From the NCBI GenBank assembly GCA_020881835.1, contig CP052876.1, positions 558,001 to 622,000 of the forward strand: a stretch of 64,000 bases of DNA, given 5' to 3'. The notes beneath the pieces are model-generated. The model was given only the letters and a program-made list of their open reading frames with translations. It was not told the DNA's origin and did no database searches. The DNA comes from Kineosporiaceae bacterium SCSIO 59966. GTDB taxonomy: Bacteria > Actinomycetota > Actinomycetes > Actinomycetales > SCSIO-59966. Positions 1 to 8,502 of this stretch are shown in pieces (position 1 is the first letter of the stretch; every line of letters begins with the position of its first letter). Position numbers and translations under genes: made by a program.

Positions 1-1
1 C

Positions 2-67
2 GCGGTGGTCCACACCGTCGGCGGGCTGGCGATCCTCAACGTGCTCATCGCCGTTCTCTGGGGCTAG
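2..67 (+). CDS. 3' end of a small membrane-protein gene (cut by window edge)
   Basis: An open frame runs from the left edge to TAG at 65-67 and encodes a 21-residue hydrophobic tail ending LNVLIAVLWG, as expected of a last transmembrane helix. A close copy of the same 3' end occurs at 2391-2457. The start and the rest of the protein lie outside the window, so no function can be given. The bases after the stop (68-90) resemble the 3' end of the PIG-L gene that follows the second copy, so this is one side of a duplication. Confidence 0.5.
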   Translation, partial: AVVHTVGGLAILNVLIAVLWG

Positions 68-126
68 CCGGTCGCCACCACCACCTGAAGTGATCCCGCC
101 GCACAGGAAGAACGTCGGCCGTGGAC

Positions 127-287
127 CACGCTCGCCTCTTCTCCATCCGCTGACTTCGGCGACACGGTCGACTTCGACCACATCAAGCGGCACCACTACG
201 GGCACGCATGAGCAGACCCACCCGAGAGGGATCGTGCCACTGGCGCCGGAGCTGTCGGGGTGTACGGAGCCGTCCCGGCGGGGCTGA
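127..287 (+). pseudogene. Decayed C-terminus of a glutathionyl-hydroquinone reductase-like gene
   Basis: Three reading frames together spell the conserved C-terminus of the ECM4/YqjG family (S-glutathionyl-hydroquinone reductases, GST fold). ARLFSI is at 130-147, then DFGDTVDFDHIKRHHYG at 152-202, then GTHEQTHPRGIVPLAPELSG at 201-260, ending at TGA 285-287. Family members carry a motif of the form GFGDTVDFDxIKRHYYxTHxxINPxxIVPxGP here. A stop at 151-153 and a frameshift near 200-203 make this a relic. No upstream part of the gene is present, because the membrane-gene tail ends at 67. The match is from memory of the family, not a search. Confidence 0.6.
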
Positions 288-438
288 TCGCCTGCCGAGG
301 GCGACGAGCGCCAGTACGACAGATGAGGGTGGACCTGTCCCGGATGTCAAACGTTCGGTTGCCCACGGGTCATCTGTTACCTACCAGCATGTCCCACAGC
401 CGGGTTAAGGTCCCACTACCCAACGGACTCATCCAGTC

Positions 439-444
439 AAGGAG
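439..444 (+). promoter_or_regulatory. Ribosome binding site of the 5'-nucleotidase gene
   Basis: AAGGAG with a 4-base spacer to ATG 449. It fixes the start at the signal peptide rather than at upstream in-frame starts such as 260. No convincing -10/-35 pair is evident in the non-coding stretch 288-438; TTGCCC at 359-364 with TACCAG at 382-387 is only a weak candidate. Confidence 0.65.
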
Positions 445-448
445 TCAC

Positions 449-2261
449 ATGTCCATCGCAACCAGCCGGCGCATCGCCGCCTCGGTGATCGCCTCCGGCG
501 CCATGGTGGCGACCGTCGCCGCAGGTGCGGCCACGGCGGCACCCGGCGAGGGCCGCAAGGCGGCGGACAAGGGTGGGTTCACCCTCACGGTCCTGCACGC
601 CAACGACACGGAGTCCGCTCTGCTGCCGATAACCCGCACCTACGGGAGCGGTGAGGACGCCGTGATCGCCGAGGTCGCCGGTGCGGCCATGTTCACCGAG
701 CTGGTGCAGCAGCAGCGCGACGCTGCCGTCACCGGACCGCCTGCCGCGCCGGGAACCAAGCGCGGTGTCATCACCATCCACGGCGGTGACCTGTACCTGC
801 CGAGTGCCCAGCTCGACGCGAGCCGCCAGGAGGGTGCCCCGTTCTACGACGCCCTCGCGTTCAACGCGGCTGGCTGGGACGTCAGCGCCATCGGCAACCA
901 CGACTTCGACCTGGGTCCGGAGTTCTTCGCCGACTTCCTCGCGCAGGTCGACCAGAGCACCACGTTCGTCGCCGCGAACCTGGACTTCAGTGGCGAGCCG
1001 CGGCTCCAGGGCCTTCGTGGACGACGGCACCATCGTCGACGCCACCGTGGTCCAGGAGCGCGGTGAGCGCATCGGCGTCATCGGCCTGACCACGCCGGAG
1101 CTGTCGTCCCTGACCAGCAGCCGAAACGTCGCGGTGGACCCGGACCTCGCGGGTATCGCCAACGCGCAGGCCGAGCTGCTCGAGAAGGCGGGCGTGAACA
1201 AGATCATCCTTGTCTCCCACCTGCAGGACATCGACAACGAGATCGCCCTGGCTGCGGAGCTCGAGAACATTGATGTCGTGGTCGGCGCCGGTGGCGGTGA
1301 GGTCATGGCCAGCGCGGGCGACGAGATTCTCCCGGGCGACACGCGCAACCCCGGCTACTCCTACCCACAGGTGGTCACGGCCGCCGATGGTGCGGACATC
1401 CCGGTGGTCACCACCTCCGGCCTGTACCGGTACGTCGGCAAGCTGGTCGTGCAGTTCGACCGCGACGGCAACGTGGTGTCGGTCGACGACGAGGCGAGCC
1501 GGCCGATCCCAGTGACCTCGCTCGGGCCGGACGCGGTCAAGCCGGACGCTCGGGTGCTGCGCATCGTCGAGCAGCCGGTCGCGGAGTTCGTCGAGTCGCT
1601 GCAGGAGACGGTCGTCGCGACGACCGAGGTGCCGCTGGACGGAACGCGCGTCAGCATCCGCTCCAAGGAGACCAACCTCGGTAACCTGGTCACTGACGCC
1701 CTCCTGTCCGAGGGAAAGCGGCTCGCGGCCGAGAACGGCGTGACGCCGCCGCAGGTGGCGATCCAGAACGGCGGTGGCATCCGCAACGACTCGGTCATCC
1801 CGGCGGGCGACCTCACGCTGTTTGACACCTACAGCGTTGTGCCGTTCCCGAACTTCGTCTCCGTAGCGCCGGCGCTCCCGGTGGAGGCGTTCGTGGCGGC
1901 GGTCGAGCACGGCTCCGTCTCGGCGACCGGCTCGTTCGCCCAAGTGGCCGGCTTCTCGTACACTTACGACCCTGCCGCCCCGGTCGGCAGTAGGGTTCAG
2001 TCGCTGACCCTCAACGACGGCACGTCGGTGGTTACCGAGGGCGAGATCGTGTACTCCGGGACGATCTCCCTGGCGTCGATCGACTTCCTGCTGCGCGGCC
2101 AGGACGGCTACACGATGTTCGCCGGCCAGCCGTTCACTGTCCTGCCCTCCACGCAGCAGGCCGCCCTGACGGGCTACCTGGTCGAGACGCTGGGCGGCGT
2201 CGTCTCTGCCCAGCAGTACCCGGCGGTCACGACCCCGACCCGGATCGTGCCGCTGTCCTGA
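449..2261 (+). pseudogene. Secreted 5'-nucleotidase / UDP-sugar hydrolase family protein, frameshifted
   Basis: Exported metallophosphatase of the bifunctional 5'-nucleotidase family, expected to release phosphate from extracellular nucleotides. The N-terminus is a signal peptide (hydrophobic run, then ATAAPG). Calcineurin-like motifs follow: VLHANDTES (about residue 50), GGDLYLP (about 112) and GNHDFDLG (about 148). The C-terminal nucleotidase domain carries ETNLGNLVTDALL, QNGGGIRND and a YSVVPFPN stretch. The first frame is open to about 1010 and the rest lies in another frame. Removing one G from the GGG at 1009-1011 restores a continuous protein of about 603 residues, reading RLQAFVDDGT across the junction. 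Both halves are otherwise well conserved, so this is either a very recent mutation or a base-call error. No stop interrupts either half. Confidence 0.85.
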
Positions 2262-2276
2262 GCACGACCCGACCCT

Positions 2277-2316
2277 GAGTCACGCCCCGAGCCCGAATGG
2301 GCTCGGGGCGTGACTC
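2277..2316 (+). terminator. Perfect 18-bp stem-loop after the 5'-nucleotidase gene
   Basis: Arms 2277-2294 and 2299-2316 are exact reverse complements (GAGTCACGCCCCGAGCCC on the left) around a GAAT loop, 16 bases after the stop codon. There is no U-tract, which is usual for high-GC actinobacterial terminators. Confidence 0.8.
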
Positions 2317-2340
2317 TCCCCTACGACCTGCTCCTCGTCC

Positions 2341-2457
2341 TGCGTCGTCGCGGCGCTCGCGTTCGCCTACCGCAAGAAGGACGCCTCGCCCGCGGTCGTC
2401 CACACCGTCGGCGGACTGGCCGTCCTCAACGTGTTCATCGCCGTCCTCTGGGGCTAG
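2341..2457 (+). pseudogene. Duplicated 3' fragment of the small membrane-protein gene
   Basis: The frame reads CVVAALAFAYRKKDASPAVV then HTVGG and a hydrophobic tail ending LNVFIAVLWG, stopping at TAG 2455-2457. The last 67 bases match positions 1-67 at about 90%. Nothing upstream of about 2335 continues the gene: the preceding DNA is the nucleotidase terminator. This is therefore a truncated second copy, and the stop region overlaps the end of the convergent PIG-L gene by four bases. Confidence 0.6.
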
Positions 2458-3161
2458 CCGGTCGCCACCACCTTGAAGTGCTCGGCGTAGCGCCCCGGCC
2501 CGCCGGCGCCTTGCGCCATCCCCTCCCGCACCTGGGCCGCCAGCTCGTCCCAGCGGTGCGCCGTCTGCGACCGGTGGGCGCGCAGCGCGTCGAGCTTGCG
2601 GTCGACGACGTCGGTGATGTCGACCCTGTGGTCGGTGTCGGGGTGTGCCGCCAGCCACAGCTCCTGCACCACCCACGGCTCGAGGCCCTCGTCCTGGAGC
2701 AGCTCCGGGTAGGCGAACGGGTTGCGCGCCGCCGGGTACACCGCCCGCACCGCCGCCTCCCCGCACGCCAGGTGGTCGGGGTGGCCTGCCGCGAAGAGGT
2801 CCCACCGTCGCTCCGGGCTGGGCGCCAGCACCCGCACCGGCCGCACCTGCCGGATCACCCGGGTGAGGTCCCGGACGAGGTCGTGCCCGACCTCGAGGTA
2901 GCCGTCCCGGTACCCCTCGAGGAACCGGACGTCGTGGACGCCGACCGCTGCCGCGGCGGCCCGCTGCTCGGCCGCCCGGATGCCCGGGACCTCCTCGCGC
3001 GGGGTGTCGTCGAAGCCGCCGGCGTCACCGTACGTGCACAGCAGGTACGTCACCTGCGTGCCGGCGGCGGTCCACGTCGCGACCGTGCCGGCGGAGCCGA
3101 AGTCGATGTCGTCGGGGTGGGCGGCGACGACGAGGGCGCGCGGGACGGCGGTCAGCGGCAT
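2454..3161 (-). CDS. PIG-L / LmbE family N-acetylglucosaminyl deacetylase
   Basis: 235-residue zinc-dependent deacetylase of the PIG-L family, which in actinobacteria includes MshB and Mca of mycothiol metabolism as well as uncharacterised members. The zinc and catalytic motif AHPDD is at residues 14-18, and the third ligand lies in AGHPDHLACG at about 126. The domain fills the whole protein with no signal peptide, so it acts in the cytoplasm. Start ATG 3161 lies 6 bases after a TAGCGT -10 box. Substrate cannot be assigned from sequence; at 235 residues it is shorter than typical MshB. Confidence 0.85.
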   Translation of the reverse strand: MPLTAVPRALVVAAHPDDIDFGSAGTVATWTAAGTQVTYLLCTYGDAGGFDDTPREEVPGIRAAEQRAAAAAVGVHDVRFLEGYRDGYLEVGHDLVRDLTRVIRQVRPVRVLAPSPERRWDLFAAGHPDHLACGEAAVRAVYPAARNPFAYPELLQDEGLEPWVVQELWLAAHPDTDHRVDITDVVDRKLDALRAHRSQTAHRWDELAAQVREGMAQGAGGPGRYAEHFKVVATG

Positions 3162-3167
3162 GCCACC

Positions 3168-3173
3168 ACGCTA
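3168..3173 (-). promoter_or_regulatory. -10 box (TAGCGT) for a leaderless PIG-L mRNA
   Basis: TAGCGT on the minus strand ends 6 bases before ATG 3161, so transcription would begin at or next to the A of the start codon. No Shine-Dalgarno sequence is present. Confidence 0.55.
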
Positions 3174-3238
3174 ACCGCCACCCTCGCCGTCCGCCCGGGA
3201 ACCGGCTGTCCGTCGTCCGCCGTAGGCTGGACCACACG

Positions 3239-5605
3239 ATGAGCACCCTCTTCGACGACCTGCAGCTGCCGCCCCCGGGCGGCGGACCGGGGCCCCAGCC
3301 GGCCGCGGCACCCGCCCTCCGCACCGAGGACCTGCTCGCCGGCCTGAACCCCCAGCAGCGTGAGGCCGTGCTGCACGAGGGCGGCCCGCTGCTCATCGTC
3401 GCCGGCGCCGGGTCCGGCAAGACCCGCGTGCTCACCCACCGGATCGCCTACCTGCTCGCCGGGCGCGGCGTCCGCCCCGGGCAGGTGCTGGCGATCACCT
3501 TCACGAACAAGGCGGCCGCCGAGATGCGCGAGCGGGTCGCCGCCCTCGTCGGCCCGCGCGCCGAGTCGATGTGGGTGTCCACCTTCCACTCCGCCTGCGT
3601 GCGGATCCTGCGGCGCGAGGCCGGCCGGGTCGGGATGCGCTCGAGCTTCTCCATCTACGACGCCGCGGACTCCCAGCGGCTGATGGGGATGGTGTGCCGC
3701 GACCTCGATCTCGACCCCAAGCGCTACCCGCCGCGCTCGCTGAGCGCCCAGGTGTCCAACCTCAAGAACGAGCTCGTCGACGAGGAGACCTACGCCGCCC
3801 AGGCCGCCGACGGCAGCGGCGCCGACCGAGTGCTGGCCGAGGCCTACGCCCGCTACCAGCAGCGGCTCCGGCAGGCGAACGCGCTCGACTTCGACGACCT
3901 GATCATGACGACGGTCAACATCCTGCAGGCGTTCCCGGACGTCGCCGAGCACTACCGGCGCCGGTTCCGGCACGTCCTCGTCGACGAGTACCAGGACACC
4001 AACCACGCCCAGTACGTGCTCGTCCGTGAGCTCGTCGGCGGGTCCGTGTCCGAGGCCGCGGCCCGGGGGGAGGTCCGCGCCGTCGACGGCAGCACCGTGC
4101 GGGAGGGCAGCGAGGTGGCCGTGCCCCCCGCCGAGCTCACCGTCGTCGGCGACGCCGACCAGTCCATCTACGCCTTTCGCGGGGCGACGATCCGCAACAT
4201 CGTCGAGTTCGAGAAGGACTACCCCGACGCGCGCACGATCCTCCTGGAGCAGAACTACCGGTCCACCCAGACGATCCTCGACGCCGCGAACTCCGTCATC
4301 GCGCGCAACCCCGACCGGCGCGCGAAGAACCTGTGGACGTCGGCCGGCACCGGCGCCCAGATCGTCGGCTACGTCGGTGACACCGAGCACGACGAGGCCG
4401 CGTTCGTCGCCGAGGAGATCGACCGGCTGCACGACACCGAGGGGGTCCGGTACGGCGACGTCGCGGTGTTCTACCGCACGAACGCCCAGTCGCGGGCGCT
4501 GGAGGACGTCCTCGTCCGGGTCGGGCTGCCGTACAAGGTGGTCGGCGGCACCCGGTTCTACGAGCGCCGCGAGGTCAAGGACGCCCTGGCCTACCTGCGC
4601 GTGCTGGCCAACCCGGTCGACACGGTCAACCTGCGCCGGATCCTCAACGTGCCCAAGCGGGGTATCGGGGAGCGGGCCGAGGCGTCCGTCGCCGCGCTGG
4701 CCGAGCGGGAGCGGATCCCGTTCGCCGAGGCGCTGCTGCGTGCCGAGGAGGCGCCGGGTATCGCCGCCCGGTCGCTGACCTGCATCCGGTCGTTCACCGC
4801 CCTGGTCGAGGAGCTGCGCACGGTCGTGGAGTCCGGGGCCGGCCCGGCGACGGTGCTGCAGGCGGTGCTCGAGCAGACCGGGTACCTCGACGAGCTGCGC
4901 GCCAGCCACGACCCGCAGGACCAGTCCCGGGTGGAGAACCTCGCCGAGCTCGTGGCGGTCGCCGGCGAGTTCGAGCAGTCCGAGCCCGAGGGCGGTCTCG
5001 ACGAGTTCCTCGAGCGGGTCTCCCTGGTCGCCGACGCCGACGAGATCCCCTCGGGGCAGGACGACACCGGCGTCGTCACGCTGATGACCCTGCACACCGC
5101 CAAGGGCCTGGAGTTCCCGGTCGTGTTCCTCACCGGGATGGAGGACGGCACGTTCCCGCACGTCCGTTCACTCGGGGACGCCGCCCAGCTGGCCGAGGAG
5201 CGCCGGCTCGCCTACGTCGGCCTCACCCGCGCCCAGCGCCGGCTGTACGTCACCCGCGCGGGCGTGCGCAGCGCGTGGGGACAACCTCGGTACTTCCCGG
5301 CCTCGCGCTTCCTCGACGAGCTGCCCGGCGAGCTCGTCTCGTGGAAGCGAGAGGAGACCACCGCCACCCGGCCGGGGTCCCAGCCGGCGGTGGCCCGGCT
5401 CGCCGGACGCCCCGGCGTCCGCACCCCCGGGGACCGGCCGGTGCTCGCGCTGCAGCCGGGGGACAAGGTCACCCACGACACGTTCGGCCTCGGCACGGTC
5501 GTGGCGATCGAGGGGGAGGGCGACAAGACCGTCGCCCACGTCGACTTCCGCTCCGAGGGCACCAAGCGCCTGCTGCTGCGCTACGCGCCGGTCGAGAAGC
5601 TCTGA
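3239..5605 (+). CDS. pcrA: ATP-dependent DNA helicase PcrA/UvrD
   Basis: 788-residue superfamily 1A 3'-5' helicase for nucleotide-excision and mismatch-type repair and replication-fork clearance. Motifs in order: Walker A AGAGSGKT (55-62), Ia FTNKAAAEMRERV, Walker B VDEYQDT (about 247), III VVGDADQSIYAFRGA, IV EQNYRST, V TLHTAKGLEFPVVFLTG and VI AYVGLTRAQRRLYVT. A C-terminal SH3-like module (GDKVTHDTFGLGTVV to the end) matches the RNA-polymerase/DNA-contact domain of PcrA proteins. The ATG at 3239 has no clear Shine-Dalgarno; TAGGCT at 3223-3228 is a plausible -10. It diverges from the PIG-L gene across 77 bases. Confidence 0.95.
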   Translation: MSTLFDDLQLPPPGGGPGPQPAAAPALRTEDLLAGLNPQQREAVLHEGGPLLIVAGAGSGKTRVLTHRIAYLLAGRGVRPGQVLAITFTNKAAAEMRERVAALVGPRAESMWVSTFHSACVRILRREAGRVGMRSSFSIYDAADSQRLMGMVCRDLDLDPKRYPPRSLSAQVSNLKNELVDEETYAAQAADGSGADRVLAEAYARYQQRLRQANALDFDDLIMTTVNILQAFPDVAEHYRRRFRHVLVDEYQDTNHAQYVLVRELVGGSVSEAAARGEVRAVDGSTVREGSEVAVPPAELTVVGDADQSIYAFRGATIRNIVEFEKDYPDARTILLEQNYRSTQTILDAANSVIARNPDRRAKNLWTSAGTGAQIVGYVGDTEHDEAAFVAEEIDRLHDTEGVRYGDVAVFYRTNAQSRALEDVLVRVGLPYKVVGGTRFYERREVKDALAYLRVLANPVDTVNLRRILNVPKRGIGERAEASVAALAERERIPFAEALLRAEEAPGIAARSLTCIRSFTALVEELRTVVESGAGPATVLQAVLEQTGYLDELRASHDPQDQSRVENLAELVAVAGEFEQSEPEGGLDEFLERVSLVADADEIPSGQDDTGVVTLMTLHTAKGLEFPVVFLTGMEDGTFPHVRSLGDAAQLAEERRLAYVGLTRAQRRLYVTRAGVRSAWGQPRYFPASRFLDELPGELVSWKREETTATRPGSQPAVARLAGRPGVRTPGDRPVLALQPGDKVTHDTFGLGTVVAIEGEGDKTVAHVDFRSEGTKRLLLRYAPVEKL

Positions 5606-5663
5606 ACCCGGCGGATGCGCCGCGCCCCTCGCCGCGCGGCCGTGGCACCGGCAAGGGAGCCGG

Positions 5664-6068
5664 TCAGTGAGCCGGCACGTGCTCGCGGACCCACTCCACG
5701 ATCTCGGACGTCGGCGCGCCCGGGGTGAAGATCCTCGCCACGCCCTGCCGCTCGAGCTCGGGGATGTCCGCCTCGGGGATGATCCCGCCGCCGAACACGA
5801 CGATGTCCTCGGCGTCGCGCTCCCGCAGCAGCTCGACGACCCTGGGGAACAGGGTCATGTGGGCGCCGGACAGCACCGACAGGCCGACGCCGTCGGCGTC
5901 CTCCTGGATGGCTGCCTCGACGATCTGCTCCGGTGTCTGGTGCAGGCCGGTGTAGACGACCTCCATGCCCGCGTCGCGCAGCGCTCGCGCGACGACCTTG
6001 GCGCCGCGGTCGTGCCCGTCCAGGCCGGGCTTGGCGACGACGATGCGTACCGGGGAGGTCGTGGCCAT
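5664..6068 (-). CDS. B12-binding small subunit of a split acyl-CoA mutase
   Basis: 134-residue stand-alone cobalamin-binding Rossmann domain, the length of small subunits in IcmB/archaeal-type methylmalonyl-CoA mutases. It has the DxHxxG motif in [10 protein letters not shown] (14-23), whose His is the lower axial cobalt ligand, then SVLSGAH (about 79) and FGGGIIP (about 102), which line the nucleotide-tail pocket. The only catalytic-subunit partner in the window is the 554-residue mutase at 41613-43277, 36 kb away. Start ATG 6068 follows a GGAAGG at about 12 bases, and TAGTCT (6118-6123) is a likely -10. Confidence 0.88.
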   Translation of the reverse strand: MATTSPVRIVVAKPGLDGHDRGAKVVARALRDAGMEVVYTGLHQTPEQIVEAAIQEDADGVGLSVLSGAHMTLFPRVVELLRERDAEDIVVFGGGIIPEADIPELERQGVARIFTPGAPTSEIVEWVREHVPAH

Positions 6069-6117
6069 CGTGGTGCTGCCTTCCGTCGACTCGTAGCCGC
6101 CTCGTCGCGGCGTTCGC

Positions 6118-6123
6118 AGACTA
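6118..6123 (-). promoter_or_regulatory. Candidate -10 box (TAGTCT) for the B12-subunit gene
   Basis: TAGTCT on the minus strand in the 100-base gap after the neighbouring gene. It would give a leader of roughly 43 bases before ATG 6068, so the small subunit probably has its own promoter. No good -35 is visible. Confidence 0.4.
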
Positions 6124-6168
6124 ACCGACGGGCCGGCGGCGCAGCCGGGCTCGGCCCGGGAGCGGGCC

Positions 6169-7167
6169 TCACGTCCCCTCGGTGGTGGCCGGGAGCCGGG
6201 TCAGCTCCTCCCGGTTGCACTGCGGGTAGGCGGTGGTGCGCACCGAGCCGTCCGCGCCGACGACGACGAGACCGTGCTCCAGGCCCGTCAACGCGACCGG
6301 GTCGCTCGCCCAGTCGGTGACGGAGCCGCTGAGCCGGCCGGTGACCCACCCGTCGCCCAGGTCGAGCACCCGGACCTGGGAGCCGTCGGCGAGGTGCACC
6401 ATTCCGTCCCAGCCGATCGTCATCGCGTCGGGGGTGGCCGCCGGCACCGGCAGCGGCTGGCCGCCGCCGGTCGCCGTCGCCATCCGGGTCAGCGGGCCGT
6501 CGGTGGCCAGCAGCAGCACCTGCCCGTCCCGGGACGCCAGCGCCCGGTGCACGGGCGGGACGTCGCGGGTGTCGGCCGGGTGCACCTCCCCGATCCGCCG
6601 GTACGCCCAGCGCGCCGCGTACAGCTCACCGCTCTCGGTGACGAGGTAGACCTGCCGGGTGGTCGCCGTCACCGAGACGACCTGGACGCCGCCGGGCAGC
6701 GGCTGCCGGGACCGGACCGCCCCGGTCCGCACGTCGACGGCGGCGACGGCGTCGGTGCCGACGACGAACACGTCGCGGCGGATCGGCTCCTCGCCCAGCA
6801 GCAGCGGCTCGCCGACCCCGAGGTCGGCCGGACCGGGGCCGGCGGTCCACGGCTCCAGCGCGCCGGAGAACGGGTCCCCGCGCCACAGCTGCCCGTCGCC
6901 GGCCAGCACGAGCGCCTCGCCGGAGCGCAGCGCCACCACGGACCGGGCACCGACCGGGCCGTCGACCGGTTCCGGGGTGCCGGTGGCGGTGCAGACCAGC
7001 TCACCGGGCAGCTCGACGGCACCCGGCTCGGTCCGGATGATCTCGCTGACGCCCTCGTAGTCGCGGCTCGCCCACAGCGCGACCGCGATGGCCACGGCGG
7101 TCACCACCGTGCCGATGACGAGGGTGAGCAGCACCCCCCGCCAGCCCTCGAACGCCCCTGTGCGCAC
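6169..7167 (-). CDS. Membrane-anchored beta-propeller-like protein, unknown function
   Basis: About 332 residues with one N-terminal transmembrane helix ([20 protein letters not shown]) and a large outside domain. That domain contains several blade-like repeats ([58 protein letters not shown]) resembling PQQ/quinoprotein propellers. I recognise no catalytic motif. The start is uncertain: I chose GTG 7167, just before the helix; a second GTG 27 bases downstream is possible. The start region lies inside an 18-bp perfect palindrome (7155-7172) shared with the divergent sucC promoter region. Confidence 0.65.
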   Translation of the reverse strand: MRTGAFEGWRGVLLTLVIGTVVTAVAIAVALWASRDYEGVSEIIRTEPGAVELPGELVCTATGTPEPVDGPVGARSVVALRSGEALVLAGDGQLWRGDPFSGALEPWTAGPGPADLGVGEPLLLGEEPIRRDVFVVGTDAVAAVDVRTGAVRSRQPLPGGVQVVSVTATTRQVYLVTESGELYAARWAYRRIGEVHPADTRDVPPVHRALASRDGQVLLLATDGPLTRMATATGGGQPLPVPAATPDAMTIGWDGMVHLADGSQVRVLDLGDGWVTGRLSGSVTDWASDPVALTGLEHGLVVVGADGSVRTTAYPQCNREELTRLPATTEGT

Positions 7168-7172
7168 AGGGG
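7155..7172. promoter_or_regulatory. 18-bp perfect palindrome between sucC and the divergent gene
   Basis: CCCCTGTGCGCACAGGGG equals its own reverse complement. It overlaps the probable start codon of the minus-strand gene and lies 64 bases before the sucC -10 candidate. Contiguous symmetry of this length fits a dimeric repressor site; the regulator is unknown. Confidence 0.5.
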
Positions 7173-7235
7173 AAGGGTCGCACGGCGGCCAGGTGCCGGG
7201 CCCGGACGCCCGGCAGGCGCCCTGGAGGCTGCCGA

Positions 7236-7241
7236 TAGGCT
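7236..7241 (+). promoter_or_regulatory. Candidate -10 box (TAGGCT) of the sucCD operon
   Basis: TAGGCT in the only free stretch before sucC. It would give a 5' leader of about 38 bases that includes an AAGGA at 7273-7277, eight bases before GTG 7286. Confidence 0.45.
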
Positions 7242-7285
7242 CGGCGACCGATCGGCTTCCGCTTCGACGACGAAGGACGGCGCAC

Positions 7286-8491
7286 GTGGACCTGTTCGAG
7301 TACCAGGCGCGCGACCTGTTCGCCAAGCACGGGGTGCCCGTGCTGGACGCAGTGGTCGCAAGGACCCCCGAGGAGGCCCGGGCGGCCGCAGAGCAGCTGG
7401 GCGGGGAACAGCTGGGCGGGGGCACCGTGGTGGTGAAGGCGCAGGTGAAGACCGGCGGCCGCGGCAAGGCCGGCGGCGTCAAGCTCGCCCACTCCCCGGA
7501 GGAGGCGGCCGAGAAGGCCGAGCAGATCCTCGGCATGGACATCAAGGGCCACACCGTGCACCAGGTGATGGTGGCCCAGGGCGCCCGGATCGCCGAGGAG
7601 TACTACATCTCCCTGCTGCTCGACCGGGCCGAGCGCGCCTACCTGGCGATGGCCTCGGTCGAGGGCGGCGTCGAGATCGAGCAGCTCGCTGTGGAGCGGC
7701 CCGAGGCCCTGGCCCGGGTGCACGTCGACCCGCTCACGGGTATCGACGAGGCGAAGGCCCGCGAGATCGCCGAGCGCGCCGGGTTCGCCGACGACGTCCG
7801 CGACGAGGTCGTCCGGGTCGCCCAGCTGCTGTGGACCGTCTACCGCGAGGAGGACGCCACCCTCGTCGAGGTCAACCCGCTGGTGCGCACGGAGGACGGC
7901 CGGATCATCGCCCTCGACGGCAAGGTGACCCTCGACGACAACGCCGCCTTCCGCCACCCCGAGCACGCCGAGCTCGTCGACCGGTCCGCCACCGACCCCC
8001 TCGAGCAGGCGGCCAAGGAGAAGGACCTCAACTACGTCAAGCTGGACGGCGAGGTCGGCGTCATCGGCAACGGCGCCGGGCTCGTGATGAGCACCCTCGA
8101 CGTCGTCGCCTACGCCGGTGAGGAGTACGGCGGAGTGAAGCCGGCGAACTTCCTCGACATCGGCGGCGGCGCGTCCGCCGAGGTGATGGCGAACGGCCTG
8201 GAGATCATCCTGTCCGACCCGCAGGTCAAGAGCGTGTTCGTCAACGTGTTCGGCGGGATCACCGCCTGCGACGCGGTCGCCAACGGCATCGTCGGCGCGA
8301 TCGAGTCCCTCAAGGCCAAGGGCGAGGAGATCTCCAAGCCCCTCGTCGTCCGGCTGGACGGGAACAACGCCGACGAGGGCCGCCGGATCCTCGACGAGTT
8401 TGTCGACACAGGGCACGAGTCCCTTGAGCTGGTGGACACGATGGACGCCGCCGCGCGCCGCGCGGCCGAGCTCGCCTTCGCGGCGAAGTAA
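7286..8491 (+). CDS. sucC: Succinate-CoA ligase (ADP-forming) beta subunit
   Basis: 401-residue ATP-grasp subunit that phosphorylates ADP while succinyl-CoA is converted to succinate in the TCA cycle. The N-terminus [18 protein letters not shown] is typical. ATP-grasp motifs [19 protein letters not shown] (about 49-67) and EVNPLV (about 196) are present, and the C-terminal domain has [12 protein letters not shown] and [12 protein letters not shown] 7286 is chosen because an AAGGA lies 8 bases upstream and homologues begin here; the open frame continues further upstream without support. sucD follows after 11 bases, so the two are co-transcribed. Confidence 0.95.
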   Translation: MDLFEYQARDLFAKHGVPVLDAVVARTPEEARAAAEQLGGEQLGGGTVVVKAQVKTGGRGKAGGVKLAHSPEEAAEKAEQILGMDIKGHTVHQVMVAQGARIAEEYYISLLLDRAERAYLAMASVEGGVEIEQLAVERPEALARVHVDPLTGIDEAKAREIAERAGFADDVRDEVVRVAQLLWTVYREEDATLVEVNPLVRTEDGRIIALDGKVTLDDNAAFRHPEHAELVDRSATDPLEQAAKEKDLNYVKLDGEVGVIGNGAGLVMSTLDVVAYAGEEYGGVKPANFLDIGGGASAEVMANGLEIILSDPQVKSVFVNVFGGITACDAVANGIVGAIESLKAKGEEISKPLVVRLDGNNADEGRRILDEFVDTGHESLELVDTMDAAARRAAELAFAAK

Positions 8492-8502
8492 GGGGACCCG
8501 AG

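Noticed and set aside
260-448. N-terminal extension of the 5'-nucleotidase frame
   Set aside because: A ribosome site and signal peptide place the start at 449; the upstream part has no homology or start signal.
3152-5161. 669-residue minus-strand open frame opposite pcrA
   Set aside because: Mirror of pcrA codon bias; no domain and wrong amino-acid composition (His, Gly, Arg, Leu and Val only in blocks).
5606-5663. GC hairpins between pcrA and the B12 gene as a strong terminator
   Set aside because: Only 6-7 bp stems with long loops are found, which is common background at this GC content.
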